A stretch of 64,000 bases of DNA from Gemmatimonadaceae bacterium (GCA_016742275.1 JACVCD010000014.1:1-64000), one strand, 5' to 3'. Shown: positions 20,997 to 33,109, counted from the stretch's first letter. Notes: generated by a model not told the origin, from the letters alone. Numbers and translations are program-made.

Positions 20997-22160
20997 ATGG
21001 CTACACCGCCAATATACCCGGGCACCACGGCCGATCCGGACCCGAGCACCGCGCGCGATCGCGCCTGGCTCGAGGTTGATGAGGAGGCTTTGCGATACAA
21101 TGCCGCCGCGCTGCATGCGCGGGCGCGTGTGCCGTTGCTGCCCATGGTTAAGGCAAACGCCTATGGCCTGGGTGCAGTGGCTACCTGCCGGACGTTGGGC
21201 GTGGCGTTTCGGGATCAGCCGCAAGCGGCAGATCAGTCTCCCTGGGGCGTAGGTGTGGCCACCTTGGACGAGGCCGCCCAGCTGCGCGATGCGGGTTGTG
21301 AGGGTCGCATCCTCTGCAGCACGCCGCTTCGCCCTGAAGAGTTGGCCCGGGCGGCGTCCGTTGGCGTGCGGCCGGCTCTGCATCGTGCCGAGGACATTGC
21401 CTTCTGGTCCACCATGGGCGGCCCAGGCTGGCACCTGGCGATCGACACCGGCATGGCCAGGGCCGGTGTGCGCTGGACCGACGTTGCCAGTCTTCGCGAC
21501 GCGGTCGCGGCGCATCCCCCGGAGGGGGTGTTCACACACTTTCACTCGGCCGACGAGTCCGTGGCGTCCATGGACGACCAGGACGGCCGGTTCCAGGCGG
21601 CATTGTCCCAGCTGGCCGACGTGCTACCGGCCGGGGTCATCGAGCACCGCGACAACAGCGGCGCCATCGCCAGCCGGGAGGCGGGCTCACCTGGTCAACT
21701 GGCTCGGCCGGGCATCGCGCTCTACGCCGGCATGTTCGCGGAGGCGCTGGGGCTCCGCCAGGTGGCCCATTTGCGGGCCCGAATTGTCGATATCCGTCAC
21801 GTAGAGGCCGGAGAATCGGTATCTTACGGGGCTACATGGCGCGCGTCCGGGCTTTGCCGGGTGGCCACACTGGCCATTGGCTATGCCGATGGATATCGAC
21901 GGCATCTTTCCAATGCCGGTGTGGTACTTATCCACGGAGTGCGATGCCCCGTGGTTGGACGCGTCACCATGGACATGACCATGGTGGATGTGTCTCACCT
22001 GCCGTGCGCGGTGGGGGATGTTGCAACGGTGATCGGTGCTGACGGTTCGGATGTGCTCACTACGGAGTGGGTGGCCGACCGTGGTGGCGTGTCTCCGTAC
22101 GAGCTGCTGGTGGGTCTCACCATGCGTGTGCCCATGCTGCGACGTCCTGCCATCACTTGA
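20997..22160 (+). CDS. alr: Alanine racemase
   Basis: PLLPMVKANAYGLGA PLP-lysine motif, SYGATWRASGLCRVATLAIGYADGYRR, CPVVGRVTMDMTMVDVS. Confidence 0.95.
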   Translation: MATPPIYPGTTADPDPSTARDRAWLEVDEEALRYNAAALHARARVPLLPMVKANAYGLGAVATCRTLGVAFRDQPQAADQSPWGVGVATLDEAAQLRDAGCEGRILCSTPLRPEELARAASVGVRPALHRAEDIAFWSTMGGPGWHLAIDTGMARAGVRWTDVASLRDAVAAHPPEGVFTHFHSADESVASMDDQDGRFQAALSQLADVLPAGVIEHRDNSGAIASREAGSPGQLARPGIALYAGMFAEALGLRQVAHLRARIVDIRHVEAGESVSYGATWRASGLCRVATLAIGYADGYRRHLSNAGVVLIHGVRCPVVGRVTMDMTMVDVSHLPCAVGDVATVIGADGSDVLTTEWVADRGGVSPYELLVGLTMRVPMLRRPAIT

Positions 22161-22181
22161 GTTTCCCCGTCCTTTCATTCG

Positions 22182-23399
22182 ATGGTTGCTGCTGATTCGG
22201 TGTCCCGAACAATCGACACAGACGTTGGTTCTCGTCGCGCGCTGCTGCTGATCCTTGATGGGGTCGGATGCGGTGCTGCGCCGGATACCGACGCGTATGG
22301 TGATACGGGCAGCGATACTATCGGCAATGTCGCGCGTGCAGTGGGCGGTCTCGACCTGCCCACGCTGCAGCGATTGGGATTGGGCAACGCCACGTCCATC
22401 GAGGGCGTGGGATTGGCGCCGCATCCGGTTGGCGCCTACGGTGTGCTGCTTCCGCAGTCGGCGGGTAAGGATTCCACTACCGGTCACTGGGAGCTGGCGG
22501 GGCTGCATCTCGAGCGCGCGTTCCCCACGTATCCGCATGGATTTCCGCCCGAGGTCATCGACGCGTTTTCGCGTGCGACCGGACGGTCCGTGATCGCCAA
22601 TTCGGTGGCAAGTGGCACGGCGGTCATTGCGGATTTCGCCGAGGAACAGCGTCGTACCGGCGCCTGGATCGTGTATACGAGCGCCGATTCGGTGTTCCAG
22701 ATTGCCGCGCACGAGGAGTGGATTCCGCTCGAAGAGCTGTATCGCGCCTGCGAAATCGCGCGTGAGCAACTGGTGGCACCACATGATGTGTCTCGTGTCA
22801 TTGCGCGCCCGTTTGTGGGCGACGCGGGTGCGTGGACGCGCACGGCCAATCGTCGCGACTATTCCATTCTGCCGCCGGGCCTCACACTGCTGGATGTGCT
22901 CGAGCAGGCGGGTGTGCCGCGGGCTGGCGTGGGCAAAGTCGACGATCTCTTTGCAGGACGTGGCATCACCTCGCAGCACACGGCTAATAACGCCGAGGGC
23001 ATCGAGGCAATCCGCCACTGGCTGGAGACGGCGCCACGTGGGTTCTGCTTCGCGAATCTGGTAGATTTCGATCAGCTCTTCGGGCATCGGAATGATGTCC
23101 GCGGTTTCCAGGGGGCGCTCGAGGCGTTTGATCGGGCGCTCCCCTCGCTGCTTTCTGCCCTTCGGGAGGACGACCTGTTGTTCATCACGGCCGACCACGG
23201 AAACGATCCGACGACGGCTTCCACCGATCATGCGCGTGAGCGTGTGCCGTTGGTGGTGGTCGGCGCGCGCGTGCGTGGTGGTTCGTTGGGTGCGCGGGAC
23301 ACGTTCTCCGACGTCGGTGCCACAATTGCCGAATGGTTCGGCCAGTCGTGGCGTGGTCGTGGTGTGTCGTTTCTTCCGGAACTGTTGGTGGCGTCGTGA
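22182..23399 (+). CDS. deoB: Phosphopentomutase
   Basis: [65 protein letters not shown]. Confidence 0.95.
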   Translation: MVAADSVSRTIDTDVGSRRALLLILDGVGCGAAPDTDAYGDTGSDTIGNVARAVGGLDLPTLQRLGLGNATSIEGVGLAPHPVGAYGVLLPQSAGKDSTTGHWELAGLHLERAFPTYPHGFPPEVIDAFSRATGRSVIANSVASGTAVIADFAEEQRRTGAWIVYTSADSVFQIAAHEEWIPLEELYRACEIAREQLVAPHDVSRVIARPFVGDAGAWTRTANRRDYSILPPGLTLLDVLEQAGVPRAGVGKVDDLFAGRGITSQHTANNAEGIEAIRHWLETAPRGFCFANLVDFDQLFGHRNDVRGFQGALEAFDRALPSLLSALREDDLLFITADHGNDPTTASTDHARERVPLVVVGARVRGGSLGARDTFSDVGATIAEWFGQSWRGRGVSFLPELLVAS

Positions 23400-23872
23400 C
23401 CGGTACACCGCGTCCATACGCTGGGCAGGTGACGGCACCGGTGACGGTGCCAGTGACAGCTCACGTGCCGGTAGAAGCACCATCGCATTTGCGGGCTGCT
23501 GCTGATGCAGCGCGCGCCAATGCCTATGCGCCGTACTCACACTTTCCCGTTGGTGCGGCGCTGGAGACGCCTGATGGCCGGGTGTTTGCCGGATGCAACG
23601 TGGAGAATGCGTCGTACCCAGCTGGTACCTGTGCTGAGCGGGTCGCGTTGGGGTTGGCTGTTGCATCGGGCGCGCGATCATTCGCGCGCGTCGTGATTAC
23701 ATCGGAAGCGGCGGATCCTACGCCGCCCTGTGGTATCTGTCGTCAGGCGCTGGTGGAATTCGCCCCGGCGTTGGAAGTCTTCGCTGTCGCGCCCGATGGG
23801 CGCACGGCTCGTTGGTCGCTGGCCGAGTTGTTGCCGGCACCATTCACGCCTGCATCGCTCGAGAATGTCTGA
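23396..23872 (+). CDS. cdd: Cytidine deaminase
   Basis: [16 protein letters not shown]...[20 protein letters not shown]...[15 protein letters not shown] start overlapping deoB stop. Confidence 0.92.
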   Translation: MTGTPRPYAGQVTAPVTVPVTAHVPVEAPSHLRAAADAARANAYAPYSHFPVGAALETPDGRVFAGCNVENASYPAGTCAERVALGLAVASGARSFARVVITSEAADPTPPCGICRQALVEFAPALEVFAVAPDGRTARWSLAELLPAPFTPASLENV

Positions 23873-25157
23873 GCAGTCCCGTTCGTCCTGGGCACGGTGG
23901 CGCGCCCCATTGGTCGCATGTGCGGCCGTCCTGCTGTCGGTCGCTGCGACCTCCTGTACGGAGAATCTCGACGGCGGACTTGCTTGTCCGACGCTGTGCC
24001 CCGAGCAGGAGCAGCCATTCCGCGATACGCTGTTCGACGCCGTGGTGCTCGATACATCGTTGTCGGGGTATCCGACGCTCGGCTTGTCCTCGGCGCTGCT
24101 GCTGGCCAATCGACCGGATACGCTGGTCACGCGTGCGGTCATGCGTTTCGATCAGTTGACCACGTCCTATTTGCCGAATGGTACAGGCACACTGGATTCC
24201 ATCACCACGGTGGACTCGGTGTATCTGGTACTGCCGCTCGACACCACGGGCCGCCGCGGCACGTCGCCAGTGACACTCGAATTGTTCGACGTGGATACCA
24301 CGGCGAGCGATTCGGTGGCATCGGTGGTGCGTTCATTGTTCCGGCCGGATCGACGCATCGGCTCGTTGACGCTGACCCCATCCGCGACCGGCGACTCGAT
24401 TCGCATTCCGATCAGCCGCACGGTGATGGAGCGGAAGTTGCTTGATCGTGCGCGCATGCGTGTCGGTGTGCAGATCAGTAGCGGAGCCGGTCAACTGCGT
24501 TTGCGCGCGTTCAACCTCGGCGCCGGTGCGCCGTCGCTGCGCTACGATCCGCGCACCGATACCACGTATCGCCCGATCTCCGTCATCACGAGCACCACGA
24601 TCAGTGGCGCGACCACCGACGTGCTGCTCGCATATCAGGTGTACGCGATCACCGAAGTCGGGTCACCGGGGCTCGAGCCCAACACCCTGGTGGTGGGCGG
24701 ATATCCTGCATTCCGTTCGTATCTGCGCTTCAACGTGCCACTTCGTATCACCGATTCAAGCACAATTGTGCGCGCCGAGTTGTTGCTCACGCAAAAGCGC
24801 TCACGGTTTGGCAATACGCTGGATACAGTCGGCCTGATTCCATTGGTGCCAACCACCACCGATGCGATTACCGATTTGCGTCGCGCGCTCGATATGGCAG
24901 CGGAGGGAGCGTTTGCTTCCGTGGACTCGGCGGTTCTCGTGCCAGCTGACAGCGGTCTGCGTGTGATCAACGTGCTTGCCATGGCGCGCACTTGGCGCAC
25001 ACTGCCAACCAACGTACCGCGCGCTATTGCCTTCCGCATCGGATTTGAAGGCGCCCAGCCGGCTGAGCTGCGTTTCTTCAACAGCAAGGCTGCTGCGCCA
25101 CTGCGTCCACGTCTGCGCATTACCTACCTCCCGCGGGCGGAGTTCGTTCTGCCATGA
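23865..25157 (+). CDS. Hypothetical lipoprotein
   Basis: Signal/lipobox-like [14 protein letters not shown]; start overlaps cdd end; no family confidently recognised. Confidence 0.6.
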   Translation: MSEQSRSSWARWRAPLVACAAVLLSVAATSCTENLDGGLACPTLCPEQEQPFRDTLFDAVVLDTSLSGYPTLGLSSALLLANRPDTLVTRAVMRFDQLTTSYLPNGTGTLDSITTVDSVYLVLPLDTTGRRGTSPVTLELFDVDTTASDSVASVVRSLFRPDRRIGSLTLTPSATGDSIRIPISRTVMERKLLDRARMRVGVQISSGAGQLRLRAFNLGAGAPSLRYDPRTDTTYRPISVITSTTISGATTDVLLAYQVYAITEVGSPGLEPNTLVVGGYPAFRSYLRFNVPLRITDSSTIVRAELLLTQKRSRFGNTLDTVGLIPLVPTTTDAITDLRRALDMAAEGAFASVDSAVLVPADSGLRVINVLAMARTWRTLPTNVPRAIAFRIGFEGAQPAELRFFNSKAAAPLRPRLRITYLPRAEFVLP

Positions 25158-26344
25158 CGTCTCCCATGATGCGCACTCTTAACATGATGAAGCAGGTACG
25201 CGGTGCGATGGTGTGTGCCGCCGCCGGCCTTGTGTCGCTGAGCAGCAGTGTGTCCACACTTGGGGCGCAAGGCACGCTGAGCGGTCTTGGATTCGGTTAT
25301 CCAGTGGGCGGACAGAGTGTCCGCGTTTCCGGCACTGGTGGTGCATTCGGTGAGTTCGACGCCATTTCTCCGATCAATCCGGCGTCGATCGGTGGACTGA
25401 CGCGCACGGTGCTGAGCGCCCAGACCCAGCCCGAGTATCGCACACTGACTTTCGATGGACGTAACGAGCGCACCACCGTGCAGCGCATTCCGCTGCTGAC
25501 TGTGGCGGTTCCAGCTGGTCGTGGGCTCGCCGTATCGCTCGCGGCAAGCAGTTTGCTCGATCGATCTTTCACCACTATCACGACAGGTTCGGCCACACTC
25601 GACGGCGTGCCTGTGGCCACGCGCGACAAGCTCGATATGCGTGGCGCTATTGGCGATCTGCGCGCAGCGGTTGGCTGGGCGTACGGCGATCGTATTCGAC
25701 TCGGTGTGGCCGGACACGTAATGACCGGTGAACATGTCGGTGCGCGTGAACGCACGTTTGCCGATACGCTGCAGTATGGCAGTGTGAGTGACACGTCGCG
25801 CGCGACCTACTTTGGTACCGCCCTTTCCGTTGGTGGTGAAGTGCGGGTGTTCAAGGGTCTGTCCGCGCACGCGTCCTACCGACTCGGCAACAGCTTTGAC
25901 GCGCGTATCCGCGACACCACGCGCGCGACGGGTGAAGTGCCGGATCGTTTCGGAGCGGCCCTGCGCTACGACGGCATCGCAGGGTCGACCTTTGCTCTGG
26001 GAATGGAGCAAACGACCTGGTCGGATATGGCCACGATGGGATCATCGCGTGTGGCGGCATTCGATACGCGCAATGTGTTTGCCGGCGCCGAAGTGGCCGG
26101 CCCCAAGTTGCGTGGACTGCCGGTCATGGTGCGCGCAGGCCTCTCCCGCAACGAGCTGCCATTCGCAACGGCCAGCGGCAATCAAGTGAAGGAAACGCGC
26201 ATTTCGACTGGCATCGGTCTGCCCGTGGCGCGTGAAGCGGCCTCGCTCGACCTGTCGTTGCAGCGTGCGACGCGCTCGGCGAGTGGCAGTACCATCAAGG
26301 AGTCGGCCTGGTTGTTCGGGTTTGGCATCCAGATCCGCCCCTGA
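25154..26344 (+). CDS. Hypothetical outer-membrane beta-barrel protein (PorV/UPF0164-like)
   Basis: Signal peptide then GLGFGYPVGGQSVRVSGTGGAFGEFDAISPINPASIGG and repeated beta strands; overlaps preceding lipoprotein gene. Confidence 0.6.
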   Translation: MTSPMMRTLNMMKQVRGAMVCAAAGLVSLSSSVSTLGAQGTLSGLGFGYPVGGQSVRVSGTGGAFGEFDAISPINPASIGGLTRTVLSAQTQPEYRTLTFDGRNERTTVQRIPLLTVAVPAGRGLAVSLAASSLLDRSFTTITTGSATLDGVPVATRDKLDMRGAIGDLRAAVGWAYGDRIRLGVAGHVMTGEHVGARERTFADTLQYGSVSDTSRATYFGTALSVGGEVRVFKGLSAHASYRLGNSFDARIRDTTRATGEVPDRFGAALRYDGIAGSTFALGMEQTTWSDMATMGSSRVAAFDTRNVFAGAEVAGPKLRGLPVMVRAGLSRNELPFATASGNQVKETRISTGIGLPVAREAASLDLSLQRATRSASGSTIKESAWLFGFGIQIRP

Positions 26345-26350
26345 GTTGGC

Positions 26351-26377
26351 AGAGAGTCCAGAGAGTCCAGAGAGTCC
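26351..26377 (+). repeat. Tandem repeat (AGAGAGTCC)x3 directly upstream of miaB start
   Basis: Three perfect 9-bp copies, one base before the inferred ATG at 26379. Confidence 0.9.
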
Positions 26378-26378
26378 C

Positions 26379-27773
26379 ATGAGCACTGTGTCCATCGAGT
26401 CGCACGACTCCGAAACGCAAACCGCGGCGCCCAAGCCCACGGTCTACATCGAGACTTATGGCTGCCAGATGAACGTGGCAGACTCGGAGCTCATGTACGG
26501 CAAGTTGGCGGCGCACGGCTATGCACCGGTCGACGCACCGGATGGCGCCGATGTGATTCTCGTGAACACGTGTGCCATTCGCGAGAACGCGGAGACGCGT
26601 GTCATTGGTCGTCTGGGTGAACTGAAGCGATTCATGAAGCCCGACACCATTGTTGGTGTCACGGGCTGCATGGCGCAGCGTCTCGGACCCCGCGTGCTGG
26701 AGCAGGCCCGCCATGTATCGCTGGTAGTGGGACCTGATGGCTACCGCGCGTTGCCGGCGCTGCTGGACGGTGCACGCAAGGGTGAAAAGTTCACGGCCAC
26801 CGACTTCGATATTGAGGAGCACTACGAAGACGTGGTCGCTCGTCGGTTCGAAGGTGTGAAGGCGTGGATTCCCGTGCAGCGTGGCTGCGACTACCGCTGC
26901 ACCTACTGCATCGTGCCATACACTCGTGGCCCGGAACGCAGCCGAAAGCTGGCCGATGTGGTGCGCGAGGTGGAGCAGGTGGTGGAGCAGGGGCTCAGCG
27001 AAGTCGTGCTGCTTGGTCAGACGGTGAATTCGTACAGCGACGGCACTCATGATTTTGCCGATCTGCTGCGGGCCGTCGGCAGCGTGGATGGTATTCGCCG
27101 TGTGCGGTACACCAGCCCGCACCCCAACGACTTCAGTGATCGTGTGATCGAGGCCATGGCCACCACGCCAACGGTCTGCGAGCACGTACACCTGCCGATG
27201 CAGAGCGGCAGCACGAGCATGCTCAAGCGCATGCTGCGTCGCTATTCTCGTGAGGACTACCTCGACTGCGTGGCCAGACTGCGTGCAGCGATTCCCGGTA
27301 TTTCCCTCACGACCGACATCATTGTTGGTTTCCCGGGTGAGACGGATGAGGAGTTCGAAGACACGATCACCTTGTGTCAGGAGATCCGCTTCGACGACGC
27401 CTTCATGTTCAAGTTCTCCATGCGTGAAGGCACACCTGCCACGCGCATGCCGGTCGAGTGGACCATCCCGGACGATGTTGTGTCGAAGCGATTCGACCGG
27501 TTGGTGTCCACGGTGCGCGGCATCTCGCGCGAGAACAATCTGTCCCGTCTCGGGGATACGCTCGAGCTGTTGATCGAAAAGGTGGCGCGTGACGGCGAAT
27601 TGCTGCAGGGACGTTCGCGCGACTTCAAGACGGTGATGGTACCGGCCGATGCCGCGCGCATCGGTGACTACCTCACCGTGCAGCTCACTGGCACGACTGG
27701 CGCGACATTTACGGGGACGCCGCAGACGGCGGCATCGGGGCGTGTCGAACGCAAGCCGTTGCCGATGGCGTAG
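26379..27773 (+). CDS. miaB: tRNA-2-methylthio-N6-dimethylallyladenosine synthase MiaB
   Basis: ETYGCQMNVADSE, VPVQRGCDYRCTYCIVPYTRGPERSR radical-SAM CxxxCxxC, TRAM-like C-terminus. Confidence 0.95.
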   Translation: MSTVSIESHDSETQTAAPKPTVYIETYGCQMNVADSELMYGKLAAHGYAPVDAPDGADVILVNTCAIRENAETRVIGRLGELKRFMKPDTIVGVTGCMAQRLGPRVLEQARHVSLVVGPDGYRALPALLDGARKGEKFTATDFDIEEHYEDVVARRFEGVKAWIPVQRGCDYRCTYCIVPYTRGPERSRKLADVVREVEQVVEQGLSEVVLLGQTVNSYSDGTHDFADLLRAVGSVDGIRRVRYTSPHPNDFSDRVIEAMATTPTVCEHVHLPMQSGSTSMLKRMLRRYSREDYLDCVARLRAAIPGISLTTDIIVGFPGETDEEFEDTITLCQEIRFDDAFMFKFSMREGTPATRMPVEWTIPDDVVSKRFDRLVSTVRGISRENNLSRLGDTLELLIEKVARDGELLQGRSRDFKTVMVPADAARIGDYLTVQLTGTTGATFTGTPQTAASGRVERKPLPMA

Positions 27774-27852
27774 CTTGCGGTGAAGTGCTGTACGAGGGCG
27801 CGTTGATTCGATGAGCACCTCGCACAATTGATGCAACGTTGATGCACCAGCC

Positions 27853-30387
27853 GTGGCATGCTGTACGATGCCGCTTCTGGTGCATGTCGTTTCGTGGTGG
27901 CTTCTCGGACTCGCCGTTGGCGGTATGCAGAAGCCCGAAGTCTTCGAATCCGGTCGTTCGGCGGACGCGATTGCGCCATCGGCGCGAATGACGATGGCTG
28001 TGGTATTGCTCGCTGCATGGCTGGTGTTTGCATGGCGCGTTCTTGTGCCGGGCGCTCGTGCGCCGCGCGTTGGGACACCGCGCATTCGCGCGCGACACAT
28101 GCCATCCGGTGTCTGGATTGCTCCTGTGTTCGCGATTGGCGGTTGGCTGGTGAGTTCCGCCGCGCGCCAAGAGCAAACGTCGTGTCGCGCTCTCGTGGTT
28201 GCGAACGCACAACGTGGTCAATTGCCGTGGCTATTGGTGGATGATGTGACCGCGGGCGCCGGAAGTCGCGGGGCGCTGGTACGCGGTGAGGTGCGGGAAT
28301 CGGAATCGCGTTCACGATGCCGTGTACACGCTACGGTCCGGTGGTTTGGAACACCGCCGACTCCGGGTTCACTTGTTCAGACACCCGGTCTCGTGACATC
28401 GACTGCGCGTGGTATTCGCGTCGAGCAGCGCGCCACGTTGAGCGACAGCATCATCACCGCGAGCACAACAGTCGATCGGCTGCGCGCCTGGCGCGGACAT
28501 CTCGGCACCGTGATCGACGAACGGTTTCGTTCGCGCGCTCCGCTCGTACGGGCGCTGCTCATTGCCGACCAGGATGGCCTCGATCACGCACTGCGAGAGC
28601 GCTACGCCGACGCTGGTCTGGTGCACATGCTGTCTGTCTCCGGCATGCACGTCGCCATCATTGCGTCGGCACTACTGACATTGGGTGGTATGGCGCGTGT
28701 ACCCAAATCGAAACTCGAGCCCATCTCGCTTGCGCTGGTGACCCTATATGTGCTGTTGATCGGTGCACCGGCACCGGCGGTACGCAGTGCGGTGATGTTG
28801 GCCGTCGTGACCCTGGCGGCACGTTGGCAGCGTCCTGTGCACGAGTGGACGGCACTGGCTCTTGGAGCCACGGTACCAACTATCGATCCACTGGTGGTAC
28901 ACGATCTGGGCTATCAGCTGAGTGTGGGTGGTATGGCTGCTCTCGTGGCAGCACGTGCTGCGCGACGACAATGGCGGCACTGGGCACGACACGGTGGGCG
29001 TCAGCATGGATGGCGCGATTGGTCACAACAGGCGGCGCGATGGGGAGGTTGGCGCGGTTGGCTGCTGACAGAGATTCTGACCGGTGTTGTGGCAACGGTG
29101 ATTACGGCACCGCTCATTGCGTGGACCTTCGGACGCATCAGCGTCATTGCACCAATTTCCAACCTGGCTGCGGCTCCCATTGTTGGCGTGTTACAACCGG
29201 CGTTGTTTGTGGCGCTCGCTTGGGCAATGCTCTGGTCCGTCGCAGATGCGAGCGGATCAGCGATTGCCGGTTGGCTCCCTGACGCCACCCAACCGCTCAT
29301 GGCCATGCTCGATGTGGTGGCGGATGTGTCGGCTCGAGTGCCGGGCGCTGTATGGCCCGTAGCGCCAACGCTGGCAACCGCATGTGGTATGGGCCTGGTG
29401 TGCGTCTTGCTGGTACGTGCCTCCGCATCCCGACGCAGTCGTTCCTGGATATTCACAGCAGCCGTAGTTGCCTGTCTCACCGTGTGGACTGACGCTCTGC
29501 GAGGTATGGGGCCCGCTTGGCTACTGCGTAATGGACACTTGGAAATGCATGTGCTGGATGTCGGGCAGGGTGATGCCGTCGCGTTGCGAACGCCGAGAGG
29601 TCGATGGGTCATTGTCGACGCTGGTCCGCGGTGGCAGGGTGGTGATGCCGGGCGTCGCACCGTCGTGCCGCATATCAAACGTTATGGCGGTGATGTTGCG
29701 TTGTTTGTGTTGTCGCACGCACATGATGATCACGCGGGCGGCGCAGCCAGCGTCGTCGATGCCCTGCGTCCCCTACGCTGGTGGGAGTCGGCGTTTGTTG
29801 GCACGAGTCCGGGTTATCGGGATGCACTGCGTCGTGTCGCCACACGTGGTGTAAGATGGGAGCGCGTGCGTCCAGGACAACACATGGAGCTGGACGGTGT
29901 GCGCTTCACGGTGCTCGCGCCCGATTCTGCGTGGACGGCGGCACAACACGATGCCAATGAAACATCGGTGGTACTGCGCGCGGAGTTCGGCGCGCATCGA
30001 TTTCTGCTCACCGGTGATGCAGAGCACGACGAGGAGTCATGGTTGGTCAACCACTATGCGCCGGACGAGCTCGCAGCAGATGTGCTCAAGGTGGGGCATC
30101 ACGGCAGCCGTACGAGCTCCACACCGGCCTTTCTTGACGCGGTGCGTCCACGTGTGGCCGTAGTCTCGCTGGGTACCGGCAATCGTTACGGGCACCCGGC
30201 CACCGAAACACTGCAGGCGTTTCTGGATCGGACCATTCCGGTGATGCGAACCGATCTCGAAGGGGTGGTGGTGGTGCGGTCGGATGGCAGGACCCTGTCG
30301 GTCGAAAGCAGGGGTGAGCGTTGGATCGTTCCACAAACCTTGTTACATGTGTTTCATCCTCAAGAAATCGCGGTCAAGGCTCGGTAA
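27853..30387 (+). CDS. comEC: ComEC/Rec2 competence channel protein with metallo-beta-lactamase domain
   Basis: [10 protein letters not shown]...[21 protein letters not shown] core, C-terminal MBL domain [16 protein letters not shown]...[15 protein letters not shown]...[12 protein letters not shown]. Confidence 0.93.
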   Translation: MACCTMPLLVHVVSWWLLGLAVGGMQKPEVFESGRSADAIAPSARMTMAVVLLAAWLVFAWRVLVPGARAPRVGTPRIRARHMPSGVWIAPVFAIGGWLVSSAARQEQTSCRALVVANAQRGQLPWLLVDDVTAGAGSRGALVRGEVRESESRSRCRVHATVRWFGTPPTPGSLVQTPGLVTSTARGIRVEQRATLSDSIITASTTVDRLRAWRGHLGTVIDERFRSRAPLVRALLIADQDGLDHALRERYADAGLVHMLSVSGMHVAIIASALLTLGGMARVPKSKLEPISLALVTLYVLLIGAPAPAVRSAVMLAVVTLAARWQRPVHEWTALALGATVPTIDPLVVHDLGYQLSVGGMAALVAARAARRQWRHWARHGGRQHGWRDWSQQAARWGGWRGWLLTEILTGVVATVITAPLIAWTFGRISVIAPISNLAAAPIVGVLQPALFVALAWAMLWSVADASGSAIAGWLPDATQPLMAMLDVVADVSARVPGAVWPVAPTLATACGMGLVCVLLVRASASRRSRSWIFTAAVVACLTVWTDALRGMGPAWLLRNGHLEMHVLDVGQGDAVALRTPRGRWVIVDAGPRWQGGDAGRRTVVPHIKRYGGDVALFVLSHAHDDHAGGAASVVDALRPLRWWESAFVGTSPGYRDALRRVATRGVRWERVRPGQHMELDGVRFTVLAPDSAWTAAQHDANETSVVLRAEFGAHRFLLTGDAEHDEESWLVNHYAPDELAADVLKVGHHGSRTSSTPAFLDAVRPRVAVVSLGTGNRYGHPATETLQAFLDRTIPVMRTDLEGVVVVRSDGRTLSVESRGERWIVPQTLLHVFHPQEIAVKAR

Positions 30388-30466
30388 CGCTTGCCCCGGT
30401 GGTCGCGCGGAAGCCACCTTCCCCGTGTTACGAGCTACCCGCTTTTCTCTCGCAGGGAGTCCCAAC

Positions 30467-31546
30467 GTGGTCAAACACACCGCGACATCGGTTGTCACCA
30501 TCGAGCGTTTCATTATCGAGCAGGAACGCATGTTCCCCGAGGCCACCGGCGAGCTGTCCGGTATCCTCTACGACATGGCGTTGGCCGGCAAGATGATCGC
30601 CAACAAGGTGCGCAGTGCCGGTCTCGTCGACATTCTCGGGGCAACCAGCAGCGAGAATGTGCAGGGAGAAGTTCAGCAGAAGCTCGACATCATTGCCAAC
30701 GAGATTGTCGTCAAAGCATTCGACCACGGTGGCCGTTTGTGCGCCATGGCATCGGAAGAAGAGCCCGACATAATTCACATCCCCGAAGGCTTCCGTAACG
30801 GCAAGTACGTACTGCTGTTTGATCCGCTCGATGGTTCGTCCAACATTGATGTAAATGTGCCCGTGGGCACGATCTTCTCGGTGTTCAAGAAGATCACACG
30901 CGGCGCTCGTGGCGAGATGGAGGATCTGTTGCAGCCTGGTCGTCGTCAGGTGGCTGCCGGTTACATCCTCTATGGATCGAGCACCATGATGGTGTACACC
31001 ACGGGCCAGGGCGCGCATGGCTTCACACTCGATCCGTCGATCGGTGAGTTCCTGCTGTCGCACCCCAACATCCGGATCCCCGAGAAGGCGCGCTACCTCT
31101 CGGTCAACGACGCGTACGAACAGGATTGGCCGGAGCCCACGCGGGCACTGATGCGTCGCTATCGTGGACTCGACGGACAGAAGAAGGCGCTCAACGTGCG
31201 GTACGTGGGTTCACTCGTGGCCGACTTCCATCGCAACCTGCTCGGCGGTGGTGTGTTCTGCTATCCGGCCAATGAGAAGTCGCCGCGTGGCAAGCTGCGC
31301 TTGCTGTATGAAGCCAATCCGCTGGCGTTCATTGCCGAACAGGCCGGTGGTGCGGCCACGGATGGCTACGGCAGCATTCTCGATGTCGACCCCACCGAGT
31401 TGCACCAGCGCACGCCGCTCTACCTCGGCAGCAAAGAAGAGGTGGATCTCGTGAGTGAATTTCCGCTGCCCAAGTTCGTGGCACCCGGCATTCCGGAACG
31501 CCGCAATGCGCCGCGGCCGACACCGTCGCCCGTTTCGGCGTCCTGA
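30467..31546 (+). CDS. fbp: Class I fructose-1,6-bisphosphatase
   Basis: [61 protein letters not shown] start inferred. Confidence 0.95.
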   Translation: MVKHTATSVVTIERFIIEQERMFPEATGELSGILYDMALAGKMIANKVRSAGLVDILGATSSENVQGEVQQKLDIIANEIVVKAFDHGGRLCAMASEEEPDIIHIPEGFRNGKYVLLFDPLDGSSNIDVNVPVGTIFSVFKKITRGARGEMEDLLQPGRRQVAAGYILYGSSTMMVYTTGQGAHGFTLDPSIGEFLLSHPNIRIPEKARYLSVNDAYEQDWPEPTRALMRRYRGLDGQKKALNVRYVGSLVADFHRNLLGGGVFCYPANEKSPRGKLRLLYEANPLAFIAEQAGGAATDGYGSILDVDPTELHQRTPLYLGSKEEVDLVSEFPLPKFVAPGIPERRNAPRPTPSPVSAS

Positions 31547-31570
31547 CCGCGTCACTCGTGTAACACCCTG

Positions 31571-31605
31571 CAGCCGGTCGGTCGCAATTGGCGATCGACC
31601 GGCTG
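31571..31605 (+). terminator. Intrinsic terminator after fbp
   Basis: CAGCCGGUCGGUCGC-AAUUG-GCGAUCGACCGGCUG (15-bp stem, one G-U valid on + RNA), followed by TTAGATTTT. Confidence 0.8.
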
Positions 31606-31641
31606 TTAGATTTTGGGCATGTCCGAACGACTCTCCCTGTG

Positions 31642-32796
31642 ATGGAAGGCGGTGTGACGTCTGGAGCAGCGCCAGCGCGTTCGCTCTCCGTACTGCGCTC
31701 GATGATCGACGCACTCGATCGCGATCTGCTGCAGATCCTCGCGCGTCGCATGTCGCTGGTGGCCGAAGTAGCGGCCTACAAGCGTGCCCACGGCATTCGC
31801 ATTCGTGATGCGCAGCGTGAAAACGATGTGCTGCGCGATCGTCACGAGCGCGCACTCGAACTCGGTCTGCCGGCTGGTGAGATCGAATCGATCTTTCGCG
31901 TGCTCCTGCGGTCGAGCCGCGACCATCAGGCCGCGTTGCGTGCCGAGGTACCCGTCACCGAGTCACCGCGCACGGTGGCAGTGATTGGTGGACACGGCAA
32001 GATTGGTCGACTGTTTGCGCGACTGTTCGGTGATCTCGGGCATCAGTTGCTCATTGTCGATACGGACACTGCACTTGGTGCCGCCGAAGCGGCAGCGGCC
32101 GCTGACGTCACGGTGGTTAGTGTACCGATCGAGCACACCGTACAGGTCATCCAGCAGGTTGGGCCGCACGTGCGCGCCGATGCGCTGCTCATGGATGTCA
32201 CCAGTATCAAGTCGGCTCCCGTTGCCGCCATGCTGGAACACTCCACGGGCAGTGTTGTTGGCACACACCCGATGTTCGGTCCCAGCGTGCACACACTGCA
32301 GGGCCAGCGCGTCGTGCTGTGCCGCGCACGCGGTGATGCGTGGGCCGATTGGGTCGAGCACACACTCACGGCGCGTGGACTTGTGGTCACGGAGACCACG
32401 GCGGACCAGCATGACCGGGCCATGGCCATCGTGCAGGTGCTGACGCACTTCCAGACACAGGTGCTCGGTCTCACACTTGCGCGTATGGGTGTGCCGCTCA
32501 GTGAGACCATGCCATTTACGTCGCCGGCATATCTGCTCGAGCTGTATGTCGCGGCGCGTCACTTTGCGCAGGACCCCGGACTCTATGGCCCAATCGAGAT
32601 GCGGAATCCGCGCACTGGTGAAGTGACGGCGGCGTTTGCATCAGCCGTGGATGAACTGGGGCAGGTGATCGCGGCTGGTGATCAGGAAAGTTTTGCGCGG
32701 TTGTTTGGCGAGGTGCGTGCATTCTTTGGTGACTTCACCGCAGAAGCGCTGGTGCAGTCGAGCTTCCTCATCGACCGCATTGTCGAACGGAGCTGA
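31642..32796 (+). CDS. tyrA: Chorismate mutase / prephenate dehydrogenase fusion (T-protein type)
   Basis: N-terminal chorismate mutase (LRSMIDALDRDLLQILARRMSLVAEVAAYK) then VIGGHGKIGRLFARLFGDLGH...VGTHPMFGPSV dehydrogenase domain. Confidence 0.9.
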   Translation: MEGGVTSGAAPARSLSVLRSMIDALDRDLLQILARRMSLVAEVAAYKRAHGIRIRDAQRENDVLRDRHERALELGLPAGEIESIFRVLLRSSRDHQAALRAEVPVTESPRTVAVIGGHGKIGRLFARLFGDLGHQLLIVDTDTALGAAEAAAAADVTVVSVPIEHTVQVIQQVGPHVRADALLMDVTSIKSAPVAAMLEHSTGSVVGTHPMFGPSVHTLQGQRVVLCRARGDAWADWVEHTLTARGLVVTETTADQHDRAMAIVQVLTHFQTQVLGLTLARMGVPLSETMPFTSPAYLLELYVAARHFAQDPGLYGPIEMRNPRTGEVTAAFASAVDELGQVIAAGDQESFARLFGEVRAFFGDFTAEALVQSSFLIDRIVERS

Positions 32797-32800
32797 CCTC

Positions 32801-33109
32801 GTGTCGCTGGGGTGGTTGCAAGCTGGTGAAGATTTCCTGTTCGATGCGGCGGCTGCACTGGAGCATCGCCTGGGGTTGGCGTCGCGCAGTACCCGTATCG
32901 TGCCGCGCGCCGTTGATCGTTACCTCGTGCGTGTGGCACTCATCGCTGTGCCACTATTGTGCGCTGCGTTGTTGGTGTTCGAGCGTCCGCTCCGCGGTCG
33001 TGTGATGCTCGCGATTCTCGCGTTGGCTCTTATCGCAGTGATTGGTATCTTTGTTCTGGAAGCCCGCCGTGCTCGTAGCGCAGCGGGGGGCCGACCTCCT
33101 ACCTCCTGA
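32801..33109 (+). CDS. Small two-TM hypothetical protein
   Basis: GTG start after tyrA stop; two hydrophobic segments (YLVRVALIAVPLLCAALLVF; MLAILALALIAVIGIFVL). Confidence 0.5.
   Translation: MSLGWLQAGEDFLFDAAAALEHRLGLASRSTRIVPRAVDRYLVRVALIAVPLLCAALLVFERPLRGRVMLAILALALIAVIGIFVLEARRARSAAGGRPPTS

Noticed and set aside
21687-23681. 664-aa antisense ORF opposite alr and deoB
   Set aside because: Spans two well-supported genes and their junction; composition is shadow-like with no motifs.
26295-28100. 601-aa antisense ORF opposite miaB and the start of comEC
   Set aside because: Shadow of conserved coding sequence; no domain signal.
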